DNA of 64,000 nt, taken from Ideonella sp. Its GTDB lineage: Bacteria > Pseudomonadota > Gammaproteobacteria > Burkholderiales > Burkholderiaceae_C. How positions within the stretch are numbered: position 1 is the stretch's first letter; every line of letters starts with the position of its first letter. The notes under the pieces were generated by a model, which ran no database searches, was not told where the DNA came from, and saw only the letters and a list, made by a program, of their open reading frames with translations. Both the position numbers and the translations under genes were made by a program. Positions 47,606 to 56,802 of this stretch are shown one piece after another. The DNA lies in NCBI GenBank assembly GCA_016721465.1, contig JADKIA010000004.1:682001-746000 (forward strand). The letters are read 5' to 3'.

Positions 47606-48678
47606 TTCAAACGTTCGGACTTGGTGAACGACTTCTGCCGCTTGAACATGCCGCGCCGGTAGAAGGGGAACAGCTGCAGCCAGGTGCGCACCTTGAGCCA
47701 TCGGCCATACAGCCCCATCGGCTCGAACAGCACGAAGGCCATCAGCACCGCGCCATAGACCACCGCCTGCAGGCCCGAGGCCTGTCCGATGGCCGGGGGC
47801 AGCCAGTCCTTGCCCAGCGCGATGAGCTGCGGCATGGTGATCAGGAAGATGGCACCGAGAAATGCCCCGTGGATCGAGCCCAGGCCACCCACCACGACCA
47901 GCAGCAGCAGGTCGATGGACTGCACGATGCCGAACTGGTCGGGCGAGATGAAGCGCAGCTTGTGGCCATAGAGCGCGCCGGCGATGCCCACGATGGCGGC
48001 CGACAGCGCGAAGGCCAGCGTCTTGTAGCCCGCCAGGTGGATTCCCATGCTCTGCGCCGACACCTCGGAATCACGGATGGCAATGAAGGCCCGCCCGGTG
48101 GCCGAGCGCATCAGGTTGATCACCCCCAGCGTCACGACGATGCAGGTGCCCAGCGCGATGAAGTAGAAGGCCTCGGATGAGCCCAGGTCGAGGCCAAACA
48201 ACTGCGGCGCGCCCACCGCCAGACCGGCGTTGCCCTTGGTGACGCTCTCCCAACGGGCCAGCACCTCCTCGACGATGAAACCGAAGGACAAGGTGGCAAT
48301 CGACAGGTAGATGCCCTTGACGCGCAGTGCCGGCAAACCCACCACCACGCCCACCCCCGCCGACAGTGCCGCCGCAAAGGCCATGGCCACCGGGAACGGC
48401 CAGCCGCGTGCACTGAGCACCGCCTCGACATACGCCCCCACCCCCAGGAAGGCCGCATGGCCAATGGACGCCAGGCCGGTGAAGCCGGACAGCACCATCA
48501 GCCCCAGGCCCGCAATCGCGTACACCAGCACGAAGCTCAACTGCGACAGCCAGTAGTCGCCCGCCCACAGCGGCGCTGTGAGCGCGGCCAGCACCAGCAG
48601 CGAATACCAGAACCCCTGCCCGCCGTGCTTGACGATGCGGATGTCCTGCTCGTAGTCGGTCTTGAAGATGAAGCGCAT
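47602..48678 (-). CDS. livM: Branched-chain amino-acid-type ABC transporter permease LivM
   Basis: This 358-aa inner-membrane permease has about nine or ten hydrophobic segments. The LivM hallmarks are LSGFTGLASIGHAAFLGVGA and the ATPase-contact loop GRAFIAIRDSEVSAQSMGIH, then GGLGSIHGAFLGA. The last 45 residues are hydrophilic. The ATG at 48678 follows the dispersed repeat (48684-48780) almost directly. Confidence 0.92.
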   Translation of the reverse strand: MRFIFKTDYEQDIRIVKHGGQGFWYSLLVLAALTAPLWAGDYWLSQLSFVLVYAIAGLGLMVLSGFTGLASIGHAAFLGVGAYVEAVLSARGWPFPVAMAFAAALSAGVGVVVGLPALRVKGIYLSIATLSFGFIVEEVLARWESVTKGNAGLAVGAPQLFGLDLGSSEAFYFIALGTCIVVTLGVINLMRSATGRAFIAIRDSEVSAQSMGIHLAGYKTLAFALSAAIVGIAGALYGHKLRFISPDQFGIVQSIDLLLLVVVGGLGSIHGAFLGAIFLITMPQLIALGKDWLPPAIGQASGLQAVVYGAVLMAFVLFEPMGLYGRWLKVRTWLQLFPFYRRGMFKRQKSFTKSERLK

Positions 48679-48683
48679 ATCAA

Positions 48684-48780
48684 TGCCTGCCCGGCCGCCC
48701 GAAAGGCACTGAGCGCCCCAGAGACCCGCAGGGGCTTCTGCGAATCCCTTGGGGGCAGCGAACGAAGTGAGCGTGGGGGC
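48684..48780. repeat. Dispersed intercistronic repeat, copy 2 (livH/livM gap)
   Basis: This copy fills the gap between the livH stop (48787) and the livM start (48678). The last 27 bases (48754-48780) differ from 402-428 at one position. Other shared blocks (GGCCGCCC-AAAGG, GCGCCCC) keep the same order, with weaker similarity between them. As at copy 1, the element begins six bases after the upstream stop codon. Confidence 0.8.
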
Positions 48781-48786
48781 ACATGA

Positions 48787-49662
48787 CTACACCTTCTTGC
48801 GGGCATTGCCGCCGAACAGGCCGTTGGGCTTGACCACCAGCATCACCAGCACCACCACATACGCGGCGATGTCCTTGAAGCCTTCCGGCAGATAGAAGCC
48901 GGCCAAGGCCTCCACCAGGCCGATGGTCAGGCCACCGACGATGGCCCCGGGCAGGCTGCCGAAGCCCCCCACCACCGCGGCCGGAAACGCCTTCAACCCG
49001 ATGAAGCCCATGTTGACGTGCACGAAGGTGATGGGTGCCAGCAGCAGGCCGGCCAGCGCGGCCACGCCGGCCGACAGCCCCCACACCAGCCCGTTGAGCC
49101 GCCGCACCGGAATGCCCATGTAGTAGGCCGCCAGCTGGTTCTGCGACGAGGCCTGCATGGCAATGCCGATCTTGCTGAAGCGGAACATCGCGAACAGCAC
49201 CGCACACAACACCGCCGTGGCCAGGATCACGATCAACTGGTCGAGGCTGATCACCGCGCCGCCCAGGTCGATCACCTGGCCCTTGTAGGGCGCGTCCAGC
49301 GCACTGGTCTCCGAGCCGATGCCCGGCAGCATGGTGATCAGCCCGCGGCACAGGTAGCCCAGCCCAATGGTGAGCATCACCACGGTGAACTGCGGCTGGC
49401 CGAGGATGGGGCGGATCACCAGGCGCTCGATCACCACGCCCACGGCCATCATGCCGCCCACCGCCACCGGCGCGGCCAGCCAGAACGAAAGGCCGCCGAA
49501 CTTCATCAGCGCCAAGGCGCCAAAGGCGCCCAGCATCATCAACTCGCCCTGCGCGAAGTTGACGGTCTCGGTGGCCTTGTAGATCAGCACGAAACCGAGT
49601 GCGATCAAGGCGTAGATGCAGCCCAGGGCAATGCCCGAGATCAACAGTTGCAGAAAGGCCAA
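48787..49662 (-). CDS. livH: Branched-chain amino-acid-type ABC transporter permease LivH
   Basis: This 291-aa permease has about eight hydrophobic segments, with family signatures GIALGCIYALIALGFVLIYK, NFAQGELMMLGAF and GGFGSLPGAIVGGL. The start is TTG at 49662, preceded by GGAG ten bases upstream; no ATG lies nearby. It is the first transporter gene in the block. No periplasmic binding-protein gene precedes it: the next gene upstream is a biotin carboxylase 184 bases away. Confidence 0.92.
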   Translation of the reverse strand: MAFLQLLISGIALGCIYALIALGFVLIYKATETVNFAQGELMMLGAFGALALMKFGGLSFWLAAPVAVGGMMAVGVVIERLVIRPILGQPQFTVVMLTIGLGYLCRGLITMLPGIGSETSALDAPYKGQVIDLGGAVISLDQLIVILATAVLCAVLFAMFRFSKIGIAMQASSQNQLAAYYMGIPVRRLNGLVWGLSAGVAALAGLLLAPITFVHVNMGFIGLKAFPAAVVGGFGSLPGAIVGGLTIGLVEALAGFYLPEGFKDIAAYVVVLVMLVVKPNGLFGGNARKKV

Positions 49663-49846
49663 GCGCTTTTTTCTCCGAGGTGTGCCGGGCCGCAGGCTGC
49701 AGCGCTGGCACGGGGGTGGTGCAGACCCGTTTGCCTAGGGGCGCCCGACCCCGTGCGTCGTGTGCCGAGATGCTGCAGCTTGTCGCATCAATCTGCCAGC
49801 GGGAAAGTCCGCATGGCCGCGGCGCAATGCCCGGCCTTCGATGCAC

Positions 49847-51817
49847 TCATGCCGCATCGCCGATCTGCGCCAGCACGCGCCGCGTGGCCACCTGGTCGCC
49901 CACGCCGACGTTCAGCGCGGTCACCACGCCGGCTCGCGGCGCGGCATGCACGTGCTCCATCTTCATGGCCTCAAGCGTCACCAGGGCCTGCCCGGCCTGC
50001 ACGGTATCGCCCACCGCCACACGCACGGCCACGACCCGGCCGTTCATGCTGGCGCGCAGGCTGCCGTCGCTGGCGGTGCTGGCCTGGGTCTCGGCGATGG
50101 CCCGTCCATGGTCCTCGATGGCCCAGGTTCGGCCGCCCCACAGCATCAGCAAACGGTGCCCGTCGCGTTGCCAGGCCACCCGGCTGCCGAGCCCGCCGAG
50201 GGTGACCCGCGCCTGGTTCTCGCCCGCCAGGGTCGTCAGCGAGGCCACCCGCTCGATGCCCGCCAGCTCGACCACCCGCTCGCTGGCGCTGCGCTGGGTG
50301 AGGTGGCCGCGCAGGCGCTGCCCATCCAGATCGAAGCTCAGCAACACGGGCATGGCGTGTCCACGCCCCGGCCCCAGGTTCAACAGCACGGCGGCCACCG
50401 CCGCCGCCTGCCGCACGAGTTCTGTATCCGGCCGGGCCAGCAGCTCAGTGCCCTGCTGGCCGATGAAGGCGGTGGTGGCCTCGCCGGCCGCAAACACCGG
50501 GTGCAGCAGGGCATCGACCAGGAAGGCCTGGTTGGTGGTGACCCCCAAGGCCAGCGTCTCGCGCAGGCCGCGCACCAGCTTGCGGCGGGCTTCGTCGCGC
50601 GTGGCACCATGGCCCACCAGCTTGGCGATCATCGAGTCGTAATACGGCGCAATCTCATCGCCACTGCGCAGGGCGTGGTCCACCCGCAGCGCGCCAGGGC
50701 CGGTCTCGGGCATCTGCCAGCGCAGCATGCGGCCACTCTGCGGCATGAATTGCTGCTGCGCGTCCTCGGCGCACAGGCGCACCTCGATGGCGTGGCCCTG
50801 AAAGCAGATTCCCTCCTGTGCCAGCGGCAGGGGCTCCCCCGCGGCCACGCGCAGCTGCCATGCCACCAGGTCCAGCCCGGTGATGGCCTCGGTGACGGCA
50901 TGCTCCACCTGCAGGCGGGTGTTCATCTCCATGAAATAGAAGTGGCCGTCGCGGTCGAGCAGGAACTCCAGCGTGCCGGCCCCTTCGTAACCGATGGCCT
51001 TGGCCGCGGCCACCGCCACGGCGCCCATGCGCTCGCGCAGGGCCGGCGTGACCGCGGGCGACGGCGCCTCCTCGATCAGCTTCTGGTGCCGGCGCTGCAC
51101 CGAGCAGTCGCGCTCGCCCAGGTGCACGGCATGGCCGTGGCGGTCGGCGAAGACCTGGATCTCGATGTGACGCGGCTCGGCAATGGCGCGCTCCAGCAGC
51201 ACGGTGTCGTCGCCGAAGGCGCTGCGTGCCTCGCTGCGCGCGCTGGTGAGTGCGGCGGCAAAGTCTTCGGCGCAGCCCACCAGCCGCATCCCGCGACCGC
51301 CTCCGCCGGCCGTGGCCTTGATCATCACCGGCCACCCGATGGCCGCAGCCTCGCTGGCCAGCCGTGCCTCGCTCTGATCTTCGCCCTGGTAGCCCGGAAT
51401 GCAGGGCACACCGGCCTGCATCATCAGCGCCTTGGCGCCGGCCTTGTCGCCCATGGCTCGGATGGCCTCGGGCGAGGGGCCGATGAACACCAGCCCGGCC
51501 TCGCGACACGCGGCCGCGAAGCCTTCGTTCTCGGCCAGGAAGCCATAGCCGGGGTGCACGGCATCCGCCCCGCTGAGTTTCGCCGCCGCTATGACGGCAC
51601 CGATGTTGAGGTAACTCTCACGCGGCGCGGGTTCGCCAATGCAGACCGCCTGGTCGGCCTCCAGCACGTGTCGGGCCCCGGCATCGGCCGTGGAATACAC
51701 CGCCACGGTGTCGTAGCCCAGGGCGCGGGCGCTGCGCATCACCCGCAGCGCAATCTCGCCACGGTTGGCGATCAGGATCTTGTGGAACGGGGTGGACAGG
51801 ATCGACACGGCGCTCAC
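49847..51817 (-). CDS. Acyl-CoA carboxylase alpha subunit (biotin carboxylase + biotin carrier)
   Basis: This protein of about 656 aa carboxylates biotin with ATP and bicarbonate and carries it on its own C-terminal domain. The biotin carboxylase part begins KILIANRGEIALRVMRSARA, with the ATP-grasp loop KATAGGGGRGMRLV and FYFMEMNTRLQVEHAVTE. The biotinyl lysine (about 619) is in TLEAMKMEHVHA near the C-terminus. The start is GTG at 51817 or 51808, two or eleven bases after the acyl-CoA dehydrogenase stop. The partner beta subunit is at 53021. Propionyl-, methylcrotonyl- or geranyl-CoA-type substrates are all possible. Confidence 0.92.
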   Translation of the reverse strand: MSAVSILSTPFHKILIANRGEIALRVMRSARALGYDTVAVYSTADAGARHVLEADQAVCIGEPAPRESYLNIGAVIAAAKLSGADAVHPGYGFLAENEGFAAACREAGLVFIGPSPEAIRAMGDKAGAKALMMQAGVPCIPGYQGEDQSEARLASEAAAIGWPVMIKATAGGGGRGMRLVGCAEDFAAALTSARSEARSAFGDDTVLLERAIAEPRHIEIQVFADRHGHAVHLGERDCSVQRRHQKLIEEAPSPAVTPALRERMGAVAVAAAKAIGYEGAGTLEFLLDRDGHFYFMEMNTRLQVEHAVTEAITGLDLVAWQLRVAAGEPLPLAQEGICFQGHAIEVRLCAEDAQQQFMPQSGRMLRWQMPETGPGALRVDHALRSGDEIAPYYDSMIAKLVGHGATRDEARRKLVRGLRETLALGVTTNQAFLVDALLHPVFAAGEATTAFIGQQGTELLARPDTELVRQAAAVAAVLLNLGPGRGHAMPVLLSFDLDGQRLRGHLTQRSASERVVELAGIERVASLTTLAGENQARVTLGGLGSRVAWQRDGHRLLMLWGGRTWAIEDHGRAIAETQASTASDGSLRASMNGRVVAVRVAVGDTVQAGQALVTLEAMKMEHVHAAPRAGVVTALNVGVGDQVATRRVLAQIGDAA

Positions 51818-51819
51818 CC

Positions 51820-52974
51820 TCAACCCTTCATCGGAAAAGTGCCCATGAACTTGCACAGGATCTGCATCATCACCTCGTCCGCACCCCCACCGATGCTGGT
51901 CAGGCGCGAGTCGCGGTAGATGCGCGAGATCGGGCTGTCGTTCATGTAGCCCATGCCGCCCCAGAACTGCAGGCAGCCGTCGGCCACCTCGCGCACCAGG
52001 CGGCCGGCCTTCAACTTGGCCGAGGTGGCCAGGCGCGTGGCGTCTTCACCGCGCACGATCATCTCCACACCGCGCCAGGCCAGCGCGTGCAAGGCGTCGA
52101 CCTCGCTCTGCATCTCGGCCAGCTTGTAGTGCACCCACTGGTTGTCGAGGATGCTGCGGCCGAAGGCCTGGCGTTCGCGGGTGTAGTCGATGGTGAGGTC
52201 GATGCTGCGCTGGCAGCCGCTGGCGGACTTCACCGCGGCCCACAGGCGTTCATATTGAAACTGCTCCATCTGGTAGGTGAAGCCCATCCCTTCGGCCCCG
52301 ATGCGGTAGCGCTGCGGCACGCGCACGCCATCGAAGTACAGCTGGGCGGTGTCGCTCGAATCCATGCCGATCTTGTCGAGCTTGCGCGCCACGCTCACGC
52401 CCTTGGTCTTCATGGGCACAATGATCAGGCTCTTGTTCTTGTGTGCCGCGCCGTCGCCGGTGTTGGCCAGCACGCAGCAGAAGTCGGCTTGCGTGCCGCT
52501 GGTGGTCCACATCTTGCCGCCGTCGACGATGTAGTCGTCGCCGTCCTTGCGGGCGCGGGTCTTGATGCTGGCCACGTCAGAGCCCGAGCCCACCTCGCTC
52601 ACGCCCAGGCAGGCCACCATGTCGCCGGCAATCGCCGGCGTCAGGAACTCGGCGCGCAACTCGGCGCTGCCATGCTTGGCCAGCGCCGGCGTGGCCATGT
52701 CGGTCTGCACGCCGATGGCCATCGGGATGCCACCGCAGTTGATCGCCGACATGGCCTCGGCAAACACCGCGCCAAAGCTGTAGTCCAGCCCCAGGCCACC
52801 GTTCTCGACCGGTTTGTTCAAGCCCAGCAGGCCCAGATTGCCCATGCCCTTGAACACCTGGTGCGCGGGGAAGATGCCGGCCTTCTCCCACTCGTCCACG
52901 TAGGGGTTGATGTGCTCGTCGGCAAAGCGCTTGACGGTGTCGCGCAGGGCTTCGTGCTCGGGGGTGAGTTGCAT
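51820..52974 (-). CDS. Acyl-CoA dehydrogenase (carboxylase-operon copy 1)
   Basis: This 384-aa FAD enzyme starts MQLTPEHEALRDTVKRFADE. The flavin motif region LGVSEVGSGSDVASIKTRA (about 126-144), DGGKMWTTSGTQADF, the C-terminal LQFWGGMGYMNDSPISRIYR and GGGADEVMMQILCKF fit the citronellyl-/isovaleryl-CoA dehydrogenase-like branch. It lies between the carboxylase beta and alpha genes, as acyl-CoA dehydrogenases do in leucine and acyclic terpene (liu/atu) clusters. Confidence 0.92.
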   Translation of the reverse strand: MQLTPEHEALRDTVKRFADEHINPYVDEWEKAGIFPAHQVFKGMGNLGLLGLNKPVENGGLGLDYSFGAVFAEAMSAINCGGIPMAIGVQTDMATPALAKHGSAELRAEFLTPAIAGDMVACLGVSEVGSGSDVASIKTRARKDGDDYIVDGGKMWTTSGTQADFCCVLANTGDGAAHKNKSLIIVPMKTKGVSVARKLDKIGMDSSDTAQLYFDGVRVPQRYRIGAEGMGFTYQMEQFQYERLWAAVKSASGCQRSIDLTIDYTRERQAFGRSILDNQWVHYKLAEMQSEVDALHALAWRGVEMIVRGEDATRLATSAKLKAGRLVREVADGCLQFWGGMGYMNDSPISRIYRDSRLTSIGGGADEVMMQILCKFMGTFPMKG

Positions 52975-53020
52975 GAGGTCGCTCCGGAATGGTGCAAGGA
53001 ATCGGGGCAGCGCGGCGGGC

Positions 53021-54637
53021 TCAGGGCCTGGCCACGCCGAACTGCATGGGCTGGGGTTGGCGCGCATCGCCATCGCGGCACACGGCCAGCACGGTGGCCA
53101 GCACGCTGCGCGTGTCGCGTGGGTCGATCACGCCGTCATCGAGCAATTGGGCGCTGGTGCTGAACACACTCATCTGGCTGTCGAAGCGCTGGATGATCTG
53201 CGCCTGCAGTGCGTCGAGCTTGGCCTGGTCGACGCCACCCTTGCGCTTCATCGCTGCCTCGGTGACGATGGCCATGGTGCGCGCCGCCTGCTCGCCGCCC
53301 ATCACCGCCGTCTTGGCATTGGGCCAACTGAAGCAAAAACGCGGATGAAACCCCCGCCCGCACATGCCGTAGTTGCCTGCGCCGAAGCTGGCCCCGCAGT
53401 GCAGCGTGACCTGCGGCACCGTGGCATTGGTGACGGCCTGGATCATCTTGCTGCCGTGCTTGATCATGCCGCCCTCTTCCACCGCCTTGCCCACCATGTA
53501 GCCCGTGGTGTTCTGCAGGTAGAGGATGGGCGTGCGGCTCTGGCAGCAGGCCTGGATGAAGTGCGTGGCCTTGGTGGCGCCGGCGTTGTCGATGGGGCCG
53601 TTGTTGGTGATGAGGCCCACCGGCCAGCCTTCGATGTGGGCGTGGCCGCACACCGTGGCACTGCCGTAGTTTTCGCCAAACTCGAGGAACTCGCTGTCGT
53701 CCACGATGCGCGCGATCACCTGGCGCATGTCGACCGGCCGCTTGTGGTCCATCGGCATGATGCCCAGCAGTTCGTCGGCATCGAAGCGCGGCGGCTTGAA
53801 TGGCCGGGCGACTGCGCTCGGACCCGCCGGCCAATCGATGTGACCCAGCACCTCGCGCGCCAGGCGGATGGCATCGCGATCGTCCTCGGCCAGGTAGTCG
53901 CCCAGGCCCGAGATGGTGGTGTGCATTTCGGCGCCACCCAGTTCTTCTTCGGTGGCCACCTCGCCCGTGGCGGCCATCAGCAGCGGCGGGCCGGCCAGGA
54001 AGGCGCGCGAGCGGCCGCGCACCATGATGATGTAGTCCGACAGCCCGGTCTGATAGGCACCGCCGGCGGTGGACGAGCCGTGCGTGACCGTGACCACCGG
54101 CAGCCCCGCCGCCGACATGCGCGCCAGATTGCGGAAGGTGCTGCCGCCGTGGATGAAGTGCTGCACCTCGTACTTCAGCAGGTTGGCGCCAGCGCTTTCC
54201 ACCAGCTGAACATAGGGCAGCTTGTTTTCGAGCACCAGTTCCTGGATGCGCAGCTTCTTGTCCAGCCCCATCGGCTGCAGCGCACCGGCGTCGATGCCGG
54301 AATCCGAGGCACTGACCATGCAGCGGATGCCGGCCACGGTGCCGATGCCGCAGATCACGCCGCCGCCAGGCACGCTGCGCTCCAGGTCGGTGTGGTCGTG
54401 ACCCAGGCCAGCCAGCGTGCACAGCGGCAGAAAGGGCATGCCGGGGTCGAGCAACAGCGCCACGCGTTCGCGCGGCAGCAACTGGCCGCGTTTCTCGAAT
54501 CGCTCACGGCTGCTGTTGCTGGCAGCGGCGGCGCGCGCCTCGGCCGCGCGCACGCGATCCAGCAGCGCCAGCATGCCGGAGCGGTTCTCGGCAAAGGCCG
54601 TTGCGTTGGTGGAAATGGACGATTCGATGGTGGCCAT
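53021..54637 (-). CDS. Acyl-CoA carboxylase beta (carboxyltransferase) subunit
   Basis: This 538-aa carboxyltransferase moves CO2 from biotin to an acyl-CoA. Two crotonase-like halves are visible: LVESAGANLLKYEVQHFIHG and VVTVTHGSSTAGGAYQTGLS in the first, and the second with GLITNNGPIDNAGATKATHF, NTTGYMVGKAVEEGGMIKHG and WPNAKTAVMGGEQAARTM. The GAGNYGMCGRGFHPRFCFSW segment places it in the methylcrotonyl/geranyl-CoA carboxylase group rather than with propionyl-CoA carboxylases. The departures from typical methylcrotonyl enzymes leave the exact substrate open. Confidence 0.92.
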   Translation of the reverse strand: MATIESSISTNATAFAENRSGMLALLDRVRAAEARAAAASNSSRERFEKRGQLLPRERVALLLDPGMPFLPLCTLAGLGHDHTDLERSVPGGGVICGIGTVAGIRCMVSASDSGIDAGALQPMGLDKKLRIQELVLENKLPYVQLVESAGANLLKYEVQHFIHGGSTFRNLARMSAAGLPVVTVTHGSSTAGGAYQTGLSDYIIMVRGRSRAFLAGPPLLMAATGEVATEEELGGAEMHTTISGLGDYLAEDDRDAIRLAREVLGHIDWPAGPSAVARPFKPPRFDADELLGIMPMDHKRPVDMRQVIARIVDDSEFLEFGENYGSATVCGHAHIEGWPVGLITNNGPIDNAGATKATHFIQACCQSRTPILYLQNTTGYMVGKAVEEGGMIKHGSKMIQAVTNATVPQVTLHCGASFGAGNYGMCGRGFHPRFCFSWPNAKTAVMGGEQAARTMAIVTEAAMKRKGGVDQAKLDALQAQIIQRFDSQMSVFSTSAQLLDDGVIDPRDTRSVLATVLAVCRDGDARQPQPMQFGVARP

Positions 54638-54649
54638 GTCGATTGCCTG

Positions 54650-55825
54650 TCAGATGCCGAGCTGGCGTGCGGCCAGGTCTTTCATGATTTCTTCCGAGCC
54701 GCCACCGATCATCATCACCTTGACCTCGCGGTAGATGCGCTCGCTGCGGGTGCCGCGCATGAAGCCCATGCCGCCCAGGATCTGCACGGCGGTATCGGCA
54801 CAGAACTGCATGCACTGCGTGGCCTCCACCTTGGCCATGCAGATGCGCGCCACCAGCTGGTTGGGATCGCCCCGATCGTGCTGCAGCGCCGAGGACAGGT
54901 CGTAGACCAGACAGCGCGCCACGTCGATCTTGCGCACCATGTCCATCAGCTTGTGGCGGATGACCTGGCGCTCCGACAGCGGCTGGCCGAAGGTGACGCG
55001 CTGCCGCGCCCAGTCGAGCGCCTCGTCGAAGCAGGCCTGCGCCTGGCCGATGGCGCCGGCCGCCATGCTCAGGCGCTCGCTGTTGAAATTGGCCATGAAG
55101 ATGCGAAAGCCCCGGTGCTCCTCGCCGATGAGGTTGGCCACCGGCACGCGGCAATGGTCGAAGCGCAGGTGCGCGGTGTCGCTGGCCCACCAGCCCATCT
55201 TCTTCAGCGGCGTGCGCGTCAGTCCCGGCGTGTCGCCGGGAATCAGCAGCGCCGAGATGCCGTTGGGGCCCTTGCTCGCCGGATCGGTGCGCACGGCCAC
55301 GGTGATGAAGTCGGCGCGCATGCCCGAGGTGATGAACACCTTCTCGCCATTGACGACGTAGTGGTCCGCGTCCCGGATGGCGGTGGTCTTCAGCGCCGCC
55401 ACGTCCGATCCACCGCTGGGCTCGGTGACGGCCAGCGCGGCGATCTTGTCGCCCCGCAGCACCGGTGGAATGGTGCGCGCCTTGAGCTCGGCGCTGCCAT
55501 GGGCCAGCACCGGCGGCAGGCCGATGGTGTGCGAGTTCAGCGAGGCGTTGACGCCGCCGCAGCCGGGCCGCGCCAGCTCTTCGGCCGCCACCAGACGGTA
55601 GAAGATGTCGATGGGGGTGCCGCCGTATTCCTCCGGGTAGCCCATGCCCAGCAGGCCGATCTCGGAGGCCTTGCGGTACAGCTCGCGCGGGAAGGTCTCG
55701 GCCTCGTCCCAGTCGTTGACGAACGGCGCGATCTCGCGCGCCACCCAGTCGCGCAACATGGCGCGGAACTGCTCGTGCTCGGGCTTGAAATAGTGCGGCG
55801 CAGGTGGGGTGTCGAGAAGGCTCAT
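54650..55825 (-). CDS. Acyl-CoA dehydrogenase (carboxylase-operon copy 2)
   Basis: This 391-aa FAD enzyme has the landmarks LAVTEPSGGSDVAALKTTA (about 133-151), VNGEKVFITSGMRADF, ILGGMGFMRGTRSERIYREV and GGGSEEIMKDLAARQLGI. It is the first gene of the carboxylase block, divergent from the nitroreductase across a 284-base gap in which I see no convincing promoter. Two distinct dehydrogenases in one operon suggest two oxidation steps, or different chain lengths of one branched substrate. Confidence 0.92.
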   Translation of the reverse strand: MSLLDTPPAPHYFKPEHEQFRAMLRDWVAREIAPFVNDWDEAETFPRELYRKASEIGLLGMGYPEEYGGTPIDIFYRLVAAEELARPGCGGVNASLNSHTIGLPPVLAHGSAELKARTIPPVLRGDKIAALAVTEPSGGSDVAALKTTAIRDADHYVVNGEKVFITSGMRADFITVAVRTDPASKGPNGISALLIPGDTPGLTRTPLKKMGWWASDTAHLRFDHCRVPVANLIGEEHRGFRIFMANFNSERLSMAAGAIGQAQACFDEALDWARQRVTFGQPLSERQVIRHKLMDMVRKIDVARCLVYDLSSALQHDRGDPNQLVARICMAKVEATQCMQFCADTAVQILGGMGFMRGTRSERIYREVKVMMIGGGSEEIMKDLAARQLGI

Positions 55826-56109
55826 CGGGGCGGCATGGCGGCAGGATGCCGGATGTTCGGCGCTCAGGTGGCCCCGAGTCTTGCGCGCACTGGCTGGACG
55901 TGCGCTCCGGGTTTGCCCGATGGGGGGGCAGCCGATGGACGCAAGACACTGGCCTGGCCCAGGCCGATGTTGCTCGACCAGGGCGCCGTCAACTTCGATC
56001 CACTGTCGGCAGGGCTCGAACCTGTCGCGCCTGAGCCAGATCCAGGACGGTCGCTGGAAGGCGGTCACCGGTTATCGTTGAGCCCCCGAACCTCTTCCTG
56101 GAGATGCCC

Positions 56110-56790
56110 ATGACCGTGGCCGAAGCCCTGGCCAGCCGAAAGTCCATCCGCGACTTCCTTCCCACCCCCGTGCCCGGCGATGTGATTCGCCGCGTGCTCA
56201 CCCTGGCCTCGCGCGCGCCATCCGGTGGCAACGTTCAACCTTGGCGCATCGACGTCGTGGCGGGCACTCAACTGGATGAACTGAAGGCCGTCATGCAGCG
56301 CCGCCTGGCCGAGGTGGCGCAGGGCGACCACAGCGAGCAGCCCGAGTACGACATCTACCCCAAGGAGCTGGTGTCACCGCACCGCGACTACCGTTTCAAG
56401 CTGGGTGAGGACATGTACGCCACGATGGGCATTTCGCGCGAGGACAAGGCCACCCGGCTGCGCTGGTTCGCGCGCAACTTCGCGTTCTTCGGCGCACCGA
56501 TGGCGCTGTTCTGCTCGCTCGACCGCCGAATGGGCCCGCCTCAATGGAGCGACCTGGGCATGTTCCTGCAATCGGTGATGCTGCTGCTGCGCGAGGAAGG
56601 GCTGGACAGCTGTCCGCAGGAATGCTGGTCGGTCTACCCGAAGACGGTGGGCCAGTTCATCGGCCTCCCGCCCGAACGCATGCTGTTTTGCGGCATGTCC
56701 ATTGGCCACCGCAATCCCGATCACCCGGTCAACACGCTGGTGGCCGACCGGGCACCGCTGGCGGATTTCGCCAACTTCCACGGCTGCTGA
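56110..56790 (+). CDS. Nitroreductase-family flavoprotein
   Basis: This FMN-dependent oxidoreductase of about 226 aa belongs to the nitroreductase superfamily. The N-terminal RKSIRDFLPTPVPGDVI and RAPSGGNVQPWRIDVV are the FMN-binding signatures, and LPPERMLFCGMSIGHRNPDHPVN is the C-terminal family motif. GGAG is six bases before the ATG at 56110; an ATG at 56104 has no room for it. It lies next to CoA-ester catabolic genes. Dehydrogenation or reduction of a ring compound is possible, but the substrate is unknown. Confidence 0.9.
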   Translation: MTVAEALASRKSIRDFLPTPVPGDVIRRVLTLASRAPSGGNVQPWRIDVVAGTQLDELKAVMQRRLAEVAQGDHSEQPEYDIYPKELVSPHRDYRFKLGEDMYATMGISREDKATRLRWFARNFAFFGAPMALFCSLDRRMGPPQWSDLGMFLQSVMLLLREEGLDSCPQECWSVYPKTVGQFIGLPPERMLFCGMSIGHRNPDHPVNTLVADRAPLADFANFHGC

Positions 56791-56802
56791 ACCTGACGCA
56801 AA

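Noticed and set aside
53021..54637. Naming the carboxylase as methylcrotonyl-CoA (liuB) or geranyl-CoA (atuC) carboxylase
   Set aside because: Motifs fit the group but the diagnostic residues cannot be aligned reliably by eye, and the liu/atu partner genes are missing.
55826..56109. Divergent promoter or small gene between the acyl-CoA dehydrogenase and nitroreductase genes
   Set aside because: Only a weak TATCGT-like box without a -35, and no short frame with a ribosome site, could be found in these 284 bases.
52907..56113. Very long open frame on the plus strand opposite the carboxylase operon
   Set aside because: It is the antisense shadow of four well-supported minus-strand genes. Long stop-free antisense frames are expected at this GC content, and its translation shows no family motif.
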